Shown here: positions 15,254 through 24,309 of the stretch, piece by piece
How positions within the stretch are numbered: the stretch's first letter is position 1
Layout of the letters: every line of letters begins with the position of its first letter
Assembly (NCBI GenBank): GCA_039815415.1
Contig: JBCBZH010000004.1
Coordinates: 1 to 42,973 of the forward strand
Direction of reading: 5' to 3'
From: JBCBZH01 sp039815415
Lineage (GTDB): Bacteria > Bacteroidota > Rhodothermia > Rhodothermales > Rubricoccaceae
Length of the DNA stretch: 42,973 bases
Translations under genes and position numbers: made by a program
Notes under the pieces: model-generated
The model's input: the letters and a program-made list of their open reading frames with translations, nothing else
Database searches by the model: none
Told to the model about the DNA's origin: nothing

Positions 15254-16402
15254 CTACGCGTCAGCAGGCTCGTCGTCCCAGTGCTCGATCATGTCGATCA
15301 CGGCATCCGCGATGCCATCCTGCTCCACGGTGCCTACAATCTCGCCGTGCTTGAACAGGTGCGCCCGCCCGCGTCCGAGACTCACGCCGAGGTCTGCCCC
15401 GGCGGCCTCGCCCGGTCCGTTCACCGCGCAGCCCATCAGCGCCACGTTCAGATCTCGGTCAAACTTCCTCGCCGCGACGGCTTCTTCCACCTCATCGACG
15501 ACAGAGAAGAGGTCGCCTGCGAGGCGCCCGCATGTCGGGCAGGCGATCACGTTGACGCCAGGGCGCCCTAACCGGAGCGACTTCAGGATCTGGTGCCCCA
15601 CGTGGACTTCGTGGACCGAGTCGGCGGCGAGCGACACGCGGATGGTGTCTCCAATGCCGTCGGCCAGGAGGCTTCCGATGCCTATGGACGACTTAATGGG
15701 ACCGGTTTTCAGGCTTCCGCTCTCGGTCACGCCCAGGTGGAGCGGATAGTCCGTGGCCTCCGCGAGCAGGCGATAGCTCTGGATCATGAAGAAGACATCC
15801 GAGTGTTTGACCGAGATCACGATGTCCTGGAAGCCTTCGCGCTCACACACCTCCACGTGCCGCATCGCGCTCTCGAACAGTGCCTCGGGCCGTGGATAAC
15901 CGTACTTGTCGAGGATGTCCTTCTCGAGGGATCCGCCGTTGACGCCGATTCGGATGGGGGTGCCTTTCGCTTTAGCTGCCAGCAATACTTCGCGCTCCCA
16001 CTCCGGCTTGCCGATGTTGCCGGGGTTGATGCGGACCTTCGCTACGCCTGCCTCGAGGGCCTTCAGGGCGTACTTGTGGTTGAAGTGGATGTCGGCTACG
16101 ATGGGTACCGGGCTCCCGGCGACGATGTCCGCCAGCGCGTCGGCGTCCTCGGGGCGCGGCACGGCCACGCGCACCACGTCGGCTCCAGCCTCCGCCAGCT
16201 CGCGGATCTCCGACAGGCAGCCCTCGACGTCGTGCGTCTTGCCCGTCGTCATGGACTGGACGGTGATGGGTGCCCCACCGCCAACCTGGAGGGTGCGCTC
16301 CTCTCCATCGACGGTATGCCGAAGTGTGACGGCCCGGCTGTGACGGCGGGGGCGCTGCGGGGCCTGGGCCGCCGGGGTGGGTTCGGTCGTCGAGGTCTCC
16401 AT
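15254..16402 (-). CDS. ispG: IspG (GcpE), 4-hydroxy-3-methylbut-2-enyl diphosphate synthase
   Basis: Encodes 382 residues. It converts 2-C-methyl-D-erythritol 2,4-cyclodiphosphate to HMBPP in the MEP isoprenoid pathway using a [4Fe-4S] cluster. Visible are the TIM-barrel segments (ITVQSMTTGKTHDVEG, GADVVRVAVPRPEDA, PIVADIHFNHKYAL, KVRINPGNIG, IRIGVNGGSLEKDIL, LHLGVTESG) and the C-terminal cluster ligands in IACPTCGR and LMGCAVNGPGE. The final glutamate of NGPGE is the conserved catalytic residue. It is the short, two-domain bacterial form. A 30-residue Pro/Thr-rich N-terminal tail precedes the core. It stands alone; no other MEP genes are adjacent. Confidence 0.97.
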   Translation of the reverse strand: METSTTEPTPAAQAPQRPRRHSRAVTLRHTVDGEERTLQVGGGAPITVQSMTTGKTHDVEGCLSEIRELAEAGADVVRVAVPRPEDADALADIVAGSPVPIVADIHFNHKYALKALEAGVAKVRINPGNIGKPEWEREVLLAAKAKGTPIRIGVNGGSLEKDILDKYGYPRPEALFESAMRHVEVCEREGFQDIVISVKHSDVFFMIQSYRLLAEATDYPLHLGVTESGSLKTGPIKSSIGIGSLLADGIGDTIRVSLAADSVHEVHVGHQILKSLRLGRPGVNVIACPTCGRLAGDLFSVVDEVEEAVAARKFDRDLNVALMGCAVNGPGEAAGADLGVSLGRGRAHLFKHGEIVGTVEQDGIADAVIDMIEHWDDEPADA

Positions 16403-16546
16403 GGGGTGGGTCGAGCTGGCGAAATCGGGTCAGACTACGGCGCAGACGCGCACCGGTTCACGCCAGCCCGTTGCCTCTCTGCGAAATCCTCTGATCTGAC
16501 CTGTGCTCGTCTGCAGTATGGTGGAGAGAGCTGCCACCTCATCCCG

Positions 16547-17440
16547 ATGCCCCGCTTCCTTCTCCCAATTGCTGTTCTCGCCTGGGGCTGCGCCTCGCCT
16601 TGCGACACCCTCAACGGCAAACAGGCGGATGCCACCATGCAGACGTGCCTGTTCTCAGCGTCGCTAGATGAGGACCTTCCGATGGCCTTCAGCCCCGACG
16701 AGGGCGCTCCAGTCGCGTTCACCGTCGAGCCCGAAGAGATCCCAGCTTCGGAGATGCCAGACGGCACAGAGGTGGTCGAGTCCTACTTCGGGCTGAGCTG
16801 GACGGGTACGGGAGGCGATCTGTCGGCATCAGACAGTGCGAGTGCTGTCGCGAGTGATGCCATCGCGCCCGATGGGAGCCTGTATGCTCTCGCCGACCAC
16901 TGGGGCCCCGGCGTGACCATCCGAGACGCCTCAGGATCGGTCATCGCCGACGCGACGGTCCCCGAGGGCGTGGACCGGTCGCTCGGGCTGGAACGCCCCA
17001 ACCGGGCCACCTCCCTCCTCTTCTCCTCTGACGGCACCGTGCTCCTTGGCGCCGACCCTCTAGGAAATGTGACGGCGTGGAGCAGCGCGACTGGCGACGC
17101 CCTCTGGTCCTCCACGCTGGACGCCGCCATCCGGGACCTTGTCCTCTCGCCCAACGGCCAGCACCTTGCAGCCTCCAACGCACATGGCGTTCGCGTGTTG
17201 GATGCCGCGACCGGCGAAGTGACTGCCGACTGGCAGTTTCCTGGAAAGACCTCTGTGGTTGGGCTGGCCTTTGCCCCGGACAACCGTCATGTGGCCGTCC
17301 GTAAGAGCGGGCGGTACATGCCCTCCACGGTGCGGTACTCGAGCTTCGACGAGGATGGCCAGCGAACGAATGTTCCGTTCCGGGAGCGCACGGACGCGTA
17401 TGTGAACGATCAGACCGTTTTCCTGATGCAACTCCCCTAG
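16547..17440 (+). CDS. Beta-propeller (WD40/YVTN-like) lipoprotein, first of a tandem pair
   Basis: Encodes 297 residues from the ATG at 16547, chosen because a lipoprotein signal follows (MPRFLLPIAVLAWGC, Cys15). After an acidic N-terminal region come propeller-like repeats: LLFSSDGTVLLGADPLGNVTAW, LVLSPNGQHLAASNAHGVRVLD and LAFAPDNRHVAVR. The motif C-DTLNGKQADATMQTC right after the lipidated cysteine recurs in the next gene (C-EHMNGLQSDAAMQTC), showing that the two arose by duplication. The role is unknown; a surface or periplasmic scaffold is possible. The 144-bp region shared with divergent ispG holds a decamer copy (16412-16421) and no recognisable gene. Confidence 0.8.
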   Translation: MPRFLLPIAVLAWGCASPCDTLNGKQADATMQTCLFSASLDEDLPMAFSPDEGAPVAFTVEPEEIPASEMPDGTEVVESYFGLSWTGTGGDLSASDSASAVASDAIAPDGSLYALADHWGPGVTIRDASGSVIADATVPEGVDRSLGLERPNRATSLLFSSDGTVLLGADPLGNVTAWSSATGDALWSSTLDAAIRDLVLSPNGQHLAASNAHGVRVLDAATGEVTADWQFPGKTSVVGLAFAPDNRHVAVRKSGRYMPSTVRYSSFDEDGQRTNVPFRERTDAYVNDQTVFLMQLP

Positions 17441-17537
17441 GCCCACCTCGCCTACCGCTCCGTCGGGCTGGCGGCTAGCGGCTGACCTCTGACTGAGGCA
17501 CCTGAGGTATGTACGAGCATCCTTCCCTGCCAATGCG

Positions 17538-18434
17538 ATGCGTACACCTCTTTCCCTCGCCGTTGGGCTCCTGATCGGATTCGCCAGCTCGAGCTGTGCG
17601 CCTCATGCGTCCTGCGAGCACATGAACGGCCTCCAGTCCGACGCGGCGATGCAGACCTGCGCCTTGGCGCTGGAGATGGAGCCTGGACGAAGCGACGCGC
17701 TCGGACCCGCAGATGGTGCCCCGATGGATGTCATGGCGCCCCCCCTCACGGCTGCCGCTCCTCCCGCCCGCTTCCCCAACGGATCGATGCTCCTGCCACG
17801 CCCGTGGGGCCTGCTCACCGTGGATGCCGATGGCGAGGTGCTGCGCCAGGACAGCCTCGGGCATGTATGGAGCACGGCTGCCACCTCGGACGGGAGCCAC
17901 TATGCGGTAGGCCTTGAAGACGGACGCATCCGCATGCATAGCGACAACGGTGACTCCGTCATCGCGCGCGTCAACGAGGGGACATACTCCATTGCAGGGA
18001 TGGACTGGCCCAACTGGGCCCATCGATTGGCCTTCTCGCCCGATGGGTCGATCCTTTACGCAACCGACGCACTGGGGAGCCTGACCGCATCAGACGCGGC
18101 CAAGGGAGAGAGGCTGTGGGAGAGCGAGGTCGATGGTCACTCACGGCTTGCAGTCTCCCCCGATGGAGCTTTCGTCGCCACCGGGTCTCGCGATAAGACC
18201 GCCTCTGTCTGGGATGCCACCACCGGCGCCCTTGTGGGGACATGGACCCACCGCCGAAGTGTGGCGAACCTCGCCTTCACCCCCGACAGCCAGGCGCTCC
18301 TCGTTCGGTTGACGGAGAAGGAGATGCCTGCCGTTCAGCCAACCAGCACGGAGCGCCTCCTGTCAAACCGACGCACGTACCAGACTCAGGACCAAACCTT
18401 GCCATCCATTGTGGTGGTGTGGTCTCTTCCCTGA
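17538..18434 (+). CDS. Beta-propeller (WD40-like) lipoprotein, second of a tandem pair
   Basis: Encodes 298 residues. The lipoprotein signal (MRTPLSLAVGLLIGFASSSC, Cys20) is followed by the same cysteine-flanked motif as its neighbour, ending MQTC. A Pro/Ala-rich linker leads to WD40-like units: HRLAFSPDGSILYATDALGSL, SRLAVSPDGAFVATGSRDKTASVWD and VANLAFTPDSQALLV. The second is a clear WD repeat. The function is not recognised. The pair shares length, signal and motif but the loops have diverged strongly, so the duplication is not recent. A decamer copy (17582-17591) forms part of the codons for FASSS in the signal peptide. Confidence 0.8.
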   Translation: MRTPLSLAVGLLIGFASSSCAPHASCEHMNGLQSDAAMQTCALALEMEPGRSDALGPADGAPMDVMAPPLTAAAPPARFPNGSMLLPRPWGLLTVDADGEVLRQDSLGHVWSTAATSDGSHYAVGLEDGRIRMHSDNGDSVIARVNEGTYSIAGMDWPNWAHRLAFSPDGSILYATDALGSLTASDAAKGERLWESEVDGHSRLAVSPDGAFVATGSRDKTASVWDATTGALVGTWTHRRSVANLAFTPDSQALLVRLTEKEMPAVQPTSTERLLSNRRTYQTQDQTLPSIVVVWSLP

Positions 18435-18592
18435 GCCCTCTCGAACCGAAGGTCGGCGTCAGCCAGCTGGCGAGGGGGGCGCAATCGGGCGACCCAGCGC
18501 AGCATTTCCGTTCCAGGGAATGTCTGAACCCCAGAAAGGCATCGCTCCGGCTAGGGCAAAGGACTATGTTCTGCGTCTATCCCCCCACCGCT

Positions 18593-20137
18593 ATGCGTTT
18601 CGCCAGCCTCTTCGCTCTCCTGTTTGCGGCCTCTGCTGCGGCTCAGGTGCCCTGCACCAACGGATCCGCCACCCTGAATGGCGTCACGTATGAGTGTGAC
18701 GGCATCGACGTACTGTCGAACATCCCCGTCGGGGTGAACAACCCATTCCGGACTGGAGCGCTCAATGACATCTGGGGCTGGACCGACCCGACCAACGGCA
18801 AGGAGTATGCGCTGGTTGGCACACGCAGCGGGACCGTGTTCGTCGATGTATCCACCCCGACCGCTCCACGCGTCCTCGGCAAGCTGACATCAACGGGTGG
18901 CATTAACACCACCTGGCGCGACATCAAGGTGTACCGGGACCACGCCTTCGTGGGTAGCGAAGCGACAGGGCACGGCATTCAGGTGTTCGACCTGACCCGG
19001 CTTCGTGGCCTCTCCGAAGATGCCAATCGTGATTTCGCACCGGATGTGCTCTATGATGAGGTTGGCAGCTCGCACAACGTGGTCATCAACGAGGACACCG
19101 GGTTCCTCTATGCCGTCGGTGCCCGTACGCCTGGGCCCAATGCTCCAGCAGCATGCGCCGCACGAGGCTTCCATGCCATCGACATCACAACGCCCACCAA
19201 TCCGACGTTCGCGGGCTGTTTCAGTGATGCGTCTCAGGATGCCATGCCCCGCATCACGCCTGGATACACGCACGACGCCCAGTGCGTGGTCTACAGTGGC
19301 CCTGACACCGAGCACCAAGGGAAGGAGATTTGTCTTGCAGCGAACGAGGACGTCGTCACGCTCTTCGATGTCTCCGACAAAAACAACGTGTCCATCCTTT
19401 CCCAGGCCCAGTACCCGCTAGATGCCTACACCCACCAGGGGTGGTTTACCGAAGACCAGCGCTATGCGCTCGTCAACGACGAACTGGACGAAACCAACGG
19501 GCTGGTGAGCACGCAACGCACGCTGGTCTTCGACATGTCGGACCTAGACAGCCCAGAATTGGCGTTCGTGTATGACTCCGGCATCACCACCATCGACCAC
19601 AACAACTACACGCTGGGCCAGTACGTGTATCAGGCCAACTATGAGTCTGGGCTGCGCATCCTCGACATGAGCCAGATCGCGAACGGGACGCTGACGGAAG
19701 TGGCGTTCTTCGACACGTACCCGCAGGCGACAACGGCCAGCTTCAACGGCATGTGGAGTGTCTATCCCTACTTCACGAGTGGCAACGTGATCGTTAGCGA
19801 CAGCAACACGGGCATGTTCGTCCTCCGGCCGCAGCCTCCAGTCCTCTCGGGTGAGCTCACTCCCATCGATGAGCCCTTCGCCCTCTCTGCACCGCAGCCC
19901 AACCCGACGCTCGATCGAACCACGCTCACGCTCCAGGTTCGCGAAACCCAAACCGTTTCGGCACGGCTCTATGACCTCTCCGGCCGCGAGCTGGCGGTGA
20001 TCTTCGACGGTACTCTTGCCGCTCAACGCCCCACTGCGCTCGCGGTCGACGCCAGCGCGTTGCCGACCGGCGTGTACGTGATTCGCGTGAGCGGCGAGAC
20101 GTTCTCCACATCCGAGCGCCTCACGGTTGTCCGCTAG
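18593..20137 (+). CDS. Choice-of-anchor B family protein with T9SS type A sorting domain
   Basis: Encodes 514 residues from the ATG at 18593, where a Sec signal begins (MRFASLFALLFAASAAAQ). The main part is a propeller of LVIVD-type repeats typical of choice-of-anchor B proteins: NDIWGWTDPTNGKEYALVG, VFVDVSTPTAPRVLGKL, THDAQCVVYSGPD, VTLFDVSDKNN and SGLRILDMSQI. The last 80 residues form a type A T9SS sorting domain (APQPNPTLDRTTL ... RLYDLSGRELAVIF ... LPTGVYVIRVSG ... ERLTVVR). It is therefore a cell-surface or secreted protein exported by type IX secretion. Ligand and role are unknown. The 158-bp upstream region holds a palindromic GCCAGCTGGC and no gene. Confidence 0.9.
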   Translation: MRFASLFALLFAASAAAQVPCTNGSATLNGVTYECDGIDVLSNIPVGVNNPFRTGALNDIWGWTDPTNGKEYALVGTRSGTVFVDVSTPTAPRVLGKLTSTGGINTTWRDIKVYRDHAFVGSEATGHGIQVFDLTRLRGLSEDANRDFAPDVLYDEVGSSHNVVINEDTGFLYAVGARTPGPNAPAACAARGFHAIDITTPTNPTFAGCFSDASQDAMPRITPGYTHDAQCVVYSGPDTEHQGKEICLAANEDVVTLFDVSDKNNVSILSQAQYPLDAYTHQGWFTEDQRYALVNDELDETNGLVSTQRTLVFDMSDLDSPELAFVYDSGITTIDHNNYTLGQYVYQANYESGLRILDMSQIANGTLTEVAFFDTYPQATTASFNGMWSVYPYFTSGNVIVSDSNTGMFVLRPQPPVLSGELTPIDEPFALSAPQPNPTLDRTTLTLQVRETQTVSARLYDLSGRELAVIFDGTLAAQRPTALAVDASALPTGVYVIRVSGETFSTSERLTVVR

Positions 20138-20220
20138 ATCGGAGAGTCCGCGCCAGCTCGAGGCGCCAGGCACTTCGAAAGCGAGTTGTCTTCCGATGAG
20201 TTCTCCACGGCGCCCCCTAC

Positions 20221-20263
20221 GCTGGCGAGAGCCGCCAGCTTGACGGCTCTCCTCAAGCTGGCG
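20221..20263. repeat. Three mutually exclusive hairpins between convergent genes
   Basis: Three alternating copies of GCTGGCG/CGCCAGC lie at 20221-20227, 20233-20239 and 20257-20263. Copies 1 and 2 pair with a 5-nt loop. Copies 2 and 3 extend to a perfect 11-bp stem (CGCCAGCTTGA with TCAAGCTGGCG, 9-nt loop). GAGAGCCG (20227-20234) also pairs perfectly with CGGCTCTC (20244-20251). Only one of the three structures can form at a time. The position between convergent 3' ends suggests termination in both directions. The remainder of 20138-20337 has one decamer (20151-20160) and no gene. Confidence 0.6.
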
Positions 20264-20337
20264 ACCGTTCGTCCTATGCCAGTCGAGTCGGCCTGCAGCG
20301 AGCGTGACCGCCCTGCACGCTGGCTCCTCCTGACAGG

Positions 20338-22359
20338 CTATTGCCCTGCAGACTGTTGGAGCTGCCCGAGGAAGACCTGATAGGTCGCGTTGCCGGGCTC
20401 CATCTGAACGAGCTGCTGAGCAAGAGGAATGGCATCGGCTCGGCGCCCCTCCAGCATGTAGGCTCCGGCGAGGTTGTAGAGCACCTGCGGAGACGCCGGG
20501 GAGACCGCTCGTGCGCGTTCGAGAAGCCCGATGGCTGTACTCCGGTCGCCGGCTTGCAGGCGAATGGCGCCGAGCATGGAAAGAGCCGGAAAGTGATTGG
20601 CATCCCTCCGAAGCGCCTGTTCATAGAGCGCTGAGGCTCGCGTGCTCGGCGCTCCGGCCAGGTTCGCCTCCGTCAGCTCGAGTGCGGCCAGGTCGGACCA
20701 AGCCTCAGGCAAGAACGGATATGCTTGCGCGATGGCTTCGAGCGTCGCCCGGGCCTCATCGGTGCGACCCATCTGGGTGTAGGCCTGCACCAGCTCGTCG
20801 GCGGCGGCGAGCCAATTCTCGCCGCCCATCACGCGCTCTGTCAGGCGCACAACAGCGGGCGGCGTTCGTGCAGAATCCAGCTCCACCGGCTGCTCTTCGC
20901 CAGGTCGGTACGGCCAGGACTCCGTGAGCTGTGCCACACGGAGCCGCCCAGCGAGCGAGTCCATTGGCGTCACGCGGCGCACGACGCGGCCCGGCGGAGT
21001 CGGCCTCGGGCTGGCGCCGAACAAGGCATCCTCGATGATCTCGTCGTAGAACGCATCGGCGAGTACCGAGTAGCCCTCGAGGTTGGGGTGGAGATGCTCC
21101 AGCATCACCTCAAACCCGACGATGCCATCATCCGAAGCCTCCCGGAAGGCTGCCTCGCCCTCCACGACTGTAGCGCCGTGGCGCTCAGCCGTCTCTCGGA
21201 TGATGGCGTTGAACTCCGTCGGAGCCCTGAAGCGGAGCGCATCCAGGTCGCGCGCCCGGATGAAGGCCGCACGGGCCCCGTCCATCTGGCCGACGGCGAG
21301 GTACGCCTGCCCCAGCGCGTACTGCGCGTCTGCAGCGGAAGCGTCCAACGCCACCGCGCGCTCCAGGGACACCACCGCAGCCGTGGAATCGCCAGCTCGA
21401 AGCTGGGCTTGTCCCTCCTCGATGGCTGTGTAGAGCGCCGTTGAGTCGGCCCCGGCAGACACTTCCGTGATGAAGGGCCGCTGGTCGCGCTCGTTGGAGC
21501 CCAGCGTCGAGATATAGACGGGAATGCCTGCATCGCGGTAGGTCGCCAGCAGGCGATCTAGGTTAGAGGCAAACTGCTGACGCCCGGCCTCATAGATCTC
21601 GCCATCCATCGGCACGCTCTGCTCACCAATCATGCGCGCCATGAGAGTCCCGCTCGGCGGGCGCCCTGTGGGCCGGGACGGAGCAAATGCTCCGGCGATC
21701 TGGCCCGCGAGTTGGCGAACGAGCTGAACCGTCCGAAAGGCACGGAGTCCGAGGTACGTGCGCACGAGGCCCGGCGAGCGCCCCAGCGACTCGGTCGATG
21801 CGGCCCCGAGCGCTCCGTAGAACTCATTGTGACCGGCATAGATGACCACCACATCGGGTTTCACCTCGATGATCTCATCCGCGAGGTCCAGAAGCGTGTA
21901 CGAGTTCACCGCCGCCATCGCCGTGTTGACCACCTCCACCTCCCGATCTGGGTAGGCCTGCCGGATACGCTCTCCCAGAACCTGCGGGAAGGCGGCGCCT
22001 CGGTAGTAAGGGAAGCCAGCTGTGCTGGAGCCCCCCTGCGCTACGATGCGGATGGTGCCATCGGGTTTGTCGCGCAGGAAGTAATCCGGGTTTGGGGTCG
22101 GCACGGACGCGTTGCGAGCGAAGTAGCGGTTCGCCACGTCCCGGCTCGGCATGATGCGTCCAGGCGCTCCAGGCGCGTCCACAAACAGCGGATAGTCTGC
22201 CCCGTAGCCTCCCAGACGAAGTCCGCCCTCCAGAAGCCCGAAGAACAGCAAGGGAAGCAGCCACATCACCACTGTGAAGAGCCGCTTCTTGCCCGCCGAC
22301 AGCTCGCCGGGGGGATTGGAAGAATCAGTCGTCGGGCGGGTCTCCTTCGTTCGGCTCAT
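20338..22359 (-). CDS. Membrane-anchored SGNH/GDSL hydrolase with TPR repeats
   Basis: Encodes 673 residues. A cytoplasmic N-terminus and one transmembrane helix (LFTVVMWLLPLLFFGLLEGGL, about 27-47) precede an SGNH hydrolase domain. The nucleophile is Ser111 or Ser112 in AQGGSSTAGFP, the block III asparagine is Asn178 in YAGHNEFYGA, and the catalytic His lies in LEHLHPNLEGYSVLAD. A TPR-like stretch (AVALDASAADAQYALGQAYLAVGQ) interrupts the domain. The C-terminal 200 residues are more TPRs (ALRRDANHFPALSMLGAIRLQAGD, ARAVSPASPQVLYNLAGAYMLEGR). The enzyme probably acts on an ester outside the cytoplasmic membrane; the substrate is unknown. It follows the L,D-transpeptidase gene by 51 bp, so the two may be one cell-envelope operon. 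Confidence 0.88.
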   Translation of the reverse strand: MSRTKETRPTTDSSNPPGELSAGKKRLFTVVMWLLPLLFFGLLEGGLRLGGYGADYPLFVDAPGAPGRIMPSRDVANRYFARNASVPTPNPDYFLRDKPDGTIRIVAQGGSSTAGFPYYRGAAFPQVLGERIRQAYPDREVEVVNTAMAAVNSYTLLDLADEIIEVKPDVVVIYAGHNEFYGALGAASTESLGRSPGLVRTYLGLRAFRTVQLVRQLAGQIAGAFAPSRPTGRPPSGTLMARMIGEQSVPMDGEIYEAGRQQFASNLDRLLATYRDAGIPVYISTLGSNERDQRPFITEVSAGADSTALYTAIEEGQAQLRAGDSTAAVVSLERAVALDASAADAQYALGQAYLAVGQMDGARAAFIRARDLDALRFRAPTEFNAIIRETAERHGATVVEGEAAFREASDDGIVGFEVMLEHLHPNLEGYSVLADAFYDEIIEDALFGASPRPTPPGRVVRRVTPMDSLAGRLRVAQLTESWPYRPGEEQPVELDSARTPPAVVRLTERVMGGENWLAAADELVQAYTQMGRTDEARATLEAIAQAYPFLPEAWSDLAALELTEANLAGAPSTRASALYEQALRRDANHFPALSMLGAIRLQAGDRSTAIGLLERARAVSPASPQVLYNLAGAYMLEGRRADAIPLAQQLVQMEPGNATYQVFLGQLQQSAGQ

Positions 22360-22391
22360 GGCATCGGCTCAGGGTGTCGAAGAATACTCCC

Positions 22392-22459
22392 TCGCCAGCT
22401 CGGAGCGGCGCTACCGGGTTGACGCCGAGGTCTCTTCTGGCTCTGCCTCGAGCTGGCGA
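22392..22459. repeat. Widely spaced inverted decamer pair around the L,D-transpeptidase stop codon
   Basis: TCGCCAGCTCG (22392-22402) and CGAGCTGGCGA (22449-22459) are perfect 11-bp inverted arms 46 bp apart. They flank the stop codon at 22411-22413, with one arm in the last codons of the gene (RLRQLEAE) and one in the spacer before the SGNH gene. They could form a 3'-end stem. The arrangement matches the tendency of this decamer to sit at gene ends. Confidence 0.5.
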
Positions 22460-23430
22460 AGGCGATCGAACCGTTCCTGCTGCTCCGTTCCCGGTGGCAC
22501 GCTGTACGGATCGCCTGGCAACGCAACGCGCACGAGGCGCGGCCCCTCCGAGGTGTGCTCGAACCGTTGCGGTACCCCGTCAGGCTGGTCGCCGATGACG
22601 AGAACCATCGTGCCTTGTTGGCGAATGGTCCCCCGGCTCGCCAGCCCGCGCTCCGCCCCTCCATTGGAGGTCACCCAGCCATCGGCCCAATCGTAGATCC
22701 ACTTGGCGTCGGCGGTCATCAGACGTACGCAGCCGTGAGACGCCGCACCGGTGGTCGGCAGCGCATAGTACTGGTGGACGTGGATGCCTCGCTCATCGAG
22801 GAAGTTGAACACCCAGCGCATCACCCACGTCTCACCCGGAGGGGCCAGCGTGGACTCGCGGTAGCGCTCCTTCCAGTTGAAGTTGAAGCGTCCCGTCGGC
22901 GTCGGTGTGCCCTCAGCGCCCGTCGAGACGAGTCCCCACCGCGCCAGATCGCCATTCTCATAGCCTGCCCACGCCTGCACGCTCTTGTCGATGATGAACA
23001 GCTTGTCTAAGTCGCGCCCGCCCTCGTAGTGGCGCGGGAAAGGGCTGTAGGCACGCGGGTCGAGGTCGATTTCACTTGGCAGCACGATGGTGTCGCCCAC
23101 AGCAAGGTCCTGGATAAAGACGCCATTCAGGAAAGCCACCATCCCGTTCAGCTTCTCGCGGCCTAAGACCGTGTCCCCATCGCCTGCATCCTGATAGAGA
23201 TAGGCGCGCGCATCGACGGAGTTGCCTCGCGGGTTCTCCCCGGGATTGATCTTGCGATCCTCAAGCACGTGGTAGCGGTACGACACCTCCGGGATCGAGT
23301 CCAGCTCCATTCGGTTGGCGTAGAGCAGTTCCGCCAGCTCGTCCTGATTGTAGAGCGAGCGCGTCCCCTGAGCCGACACGAGCGGCACCGAGACGAGAAG
23401 CAACACAAGGAAAAGAGAGAAACGCATCAT
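22411..23430 (-). CDS. L,D-transpeptidase (YkuD domain)
   Basis: Encodes 339 residues from the first of two adjacent ATG codons at 23430, which begins a Sec signal (MMRFSLFLVLLLVSVPLVSAQ). The N-terminal region (25-135) is unassigned. The YkuD catalytic domain (about 140-290) has IHVHQYYALP, with His217 and His219, and the active-site motif SHGCVRLMT with Cys234 and His232. Such enzymes form 3-3 cross-links in peptidoglycan or attach envelope proteins to it. The C-terminal 40 residues are charged and poorly conserved. It is divergent from truA and upstream of the SGNH hydrolase in the same direction. The 135-bp divergent gap shows no convincing promoter. Confidence 0.93.
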   Translation of the reverse strand: MMRFSLFLVLLLVSVPLVSAQGTRSLYNQDELAELLYANRMELDSIPEVSYRYHVLEDRKINPGENPRGNSVDARAYLYQDAGDGDTVLGREKLNGMVAFLNGVFIQDLAVGDTIVLPSEIDLDPRAYSPFPRHYEGGRDLDKLFIIDKSVQAWAGYENGDLARWGLVSTGAEGTPTPTGRFNFNWKERYRESTLAPPGETWVMRWVFNFLDERGIHVHQYYALPTTGAASHGCVRLMTADAKWIYDWADGWVTSNGGAERGLASRGTIRQQGTMVLVIGDQPDGVPQRFEHTSEGPRLVRVALPGDPYSVPPGTEQQERFDRLRQLEAEPEETSASTR

Positions 23431-23565
23431 CACAGCGAAGGGAACCAGGGGAAGGGGCAGCCAAGAACGCGAGTCAGCAGAGGTTCGTCCAGACACGAGG
23501 TGTGAATTCCGGAACGCTCAACCGTCCGCGCTGACAGAACTTGTGCCCACCTCACTGCAACGCCT

Positions 23566-24309
23566 GTGGCCACCACCCGCTTTCTGATCGAGTACGATGG
23601 AACCGACTTCCACGGCTGGCAGATCCAGCCGGGACAGCGGACGATTCAAGGCGAGCTGGAGTCCGCTCTCGCAACAGCCCTTCGCCAGCCCATCGACGTG
23701 GTGGGATCCGGGCGAACAGACGCAGGGGTCCACGCCCGAGGGCAAGTGGCACACATGGTGACCGAGACGGCGCCCGACACGCACCGATTGTGCGCCCAGC
23801 TTCGCGGCCTTCTGCCTCCTCAGATCTCCGTCTTGAACGCCGAGCCAGCACCAGAGAACTTCCATGCTCGCTTCGACGCCACACGCCGGACCTACCACTA
23901 CTACGTCTCGGACGGACCACGTGCTCTGGACCGGAACTGGCGCGTTCCGCTGTCTCCGTTCCCAGACATCGACCTCATTAATACGGCTGCGACGGACCTT
24001 CTCGGCGCACACGAGTTTTCGTCGTTCTGCCGGACGCGCTCGGAGACCACCAACCGCGTCTGCTGCGTTGAGACCGCCCGCTGGGCCCCCGGCCCTCGAG
24101 CTGGCGACTGGCGGTTTGAGATTGCAGCGGACCGATTTGTGCATGGCATGGTGCGGGCTGTTGTAGGGACTCTTCTGGAGATCGGACGCGGACGCCGCAC
24201 TCCTGATGCCCTTCCTTCCATTCTGAACGCGCACGACCGCCGGGCTGCAGGCCCGGCCGCGCCAGCTCGAGGCCTCGTCCTCCACCACGTCGCCTACCCC
24301 ACCTCGTGA
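23566..24309 (+). CDS. truA: TruA, tRNA pseudouridine(38-40) synthase
   Basis: Encodes 247 residues with a GTG start. It isomerises uridines at positions 38-40 of the tRNA anticodon stem-loop. Key segments are FLIEYDGTDFHGWQIQPG, the catalytic loop GSGRTDAGVHARGQVAH with Asp52, FHARFDATRRTYHYYV, DLLGAHEFSSFCR and DRFVHGMVRAVVGTLLEIGRG. Length and motif order are normal. Two decamer copies lie within it (24097-24106, encoding RAG in a surface loop, and 24260-24269, encoding PAR near the C-terminus). The stop overlaps the ATG of the next gene (TGATG), suggesting co-translation. Confidence 0.97.
   Translation: MATTRFLIEYDGTDFHGWQIQPGQRTIQGELESALATALRQPIDVVGSGRTDAGVHARGQVAHMVTETAPDTHRLCAQLRGLLPPQISVLNAEPAPENFHARFDATRRTYHYYVSDGPRALDRNWRVPLSPFPDIDLINTAATDLLGAHEFSSFCRTRSETTNRVCCVETARWAPGPRAGDWRFEIAADRFVHGMVRAVVGTLLEIGRGRRTPDALPSILNAHDRRAAGPAAPARGLVLHHVAYPTS

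Noticed and set aside
15593..16546. Upstream in-frame extension of the first propeller lipoprotein
   Set aside because: It would run antisense through ispG and bury the lipoprotein signal that starts at 16547.
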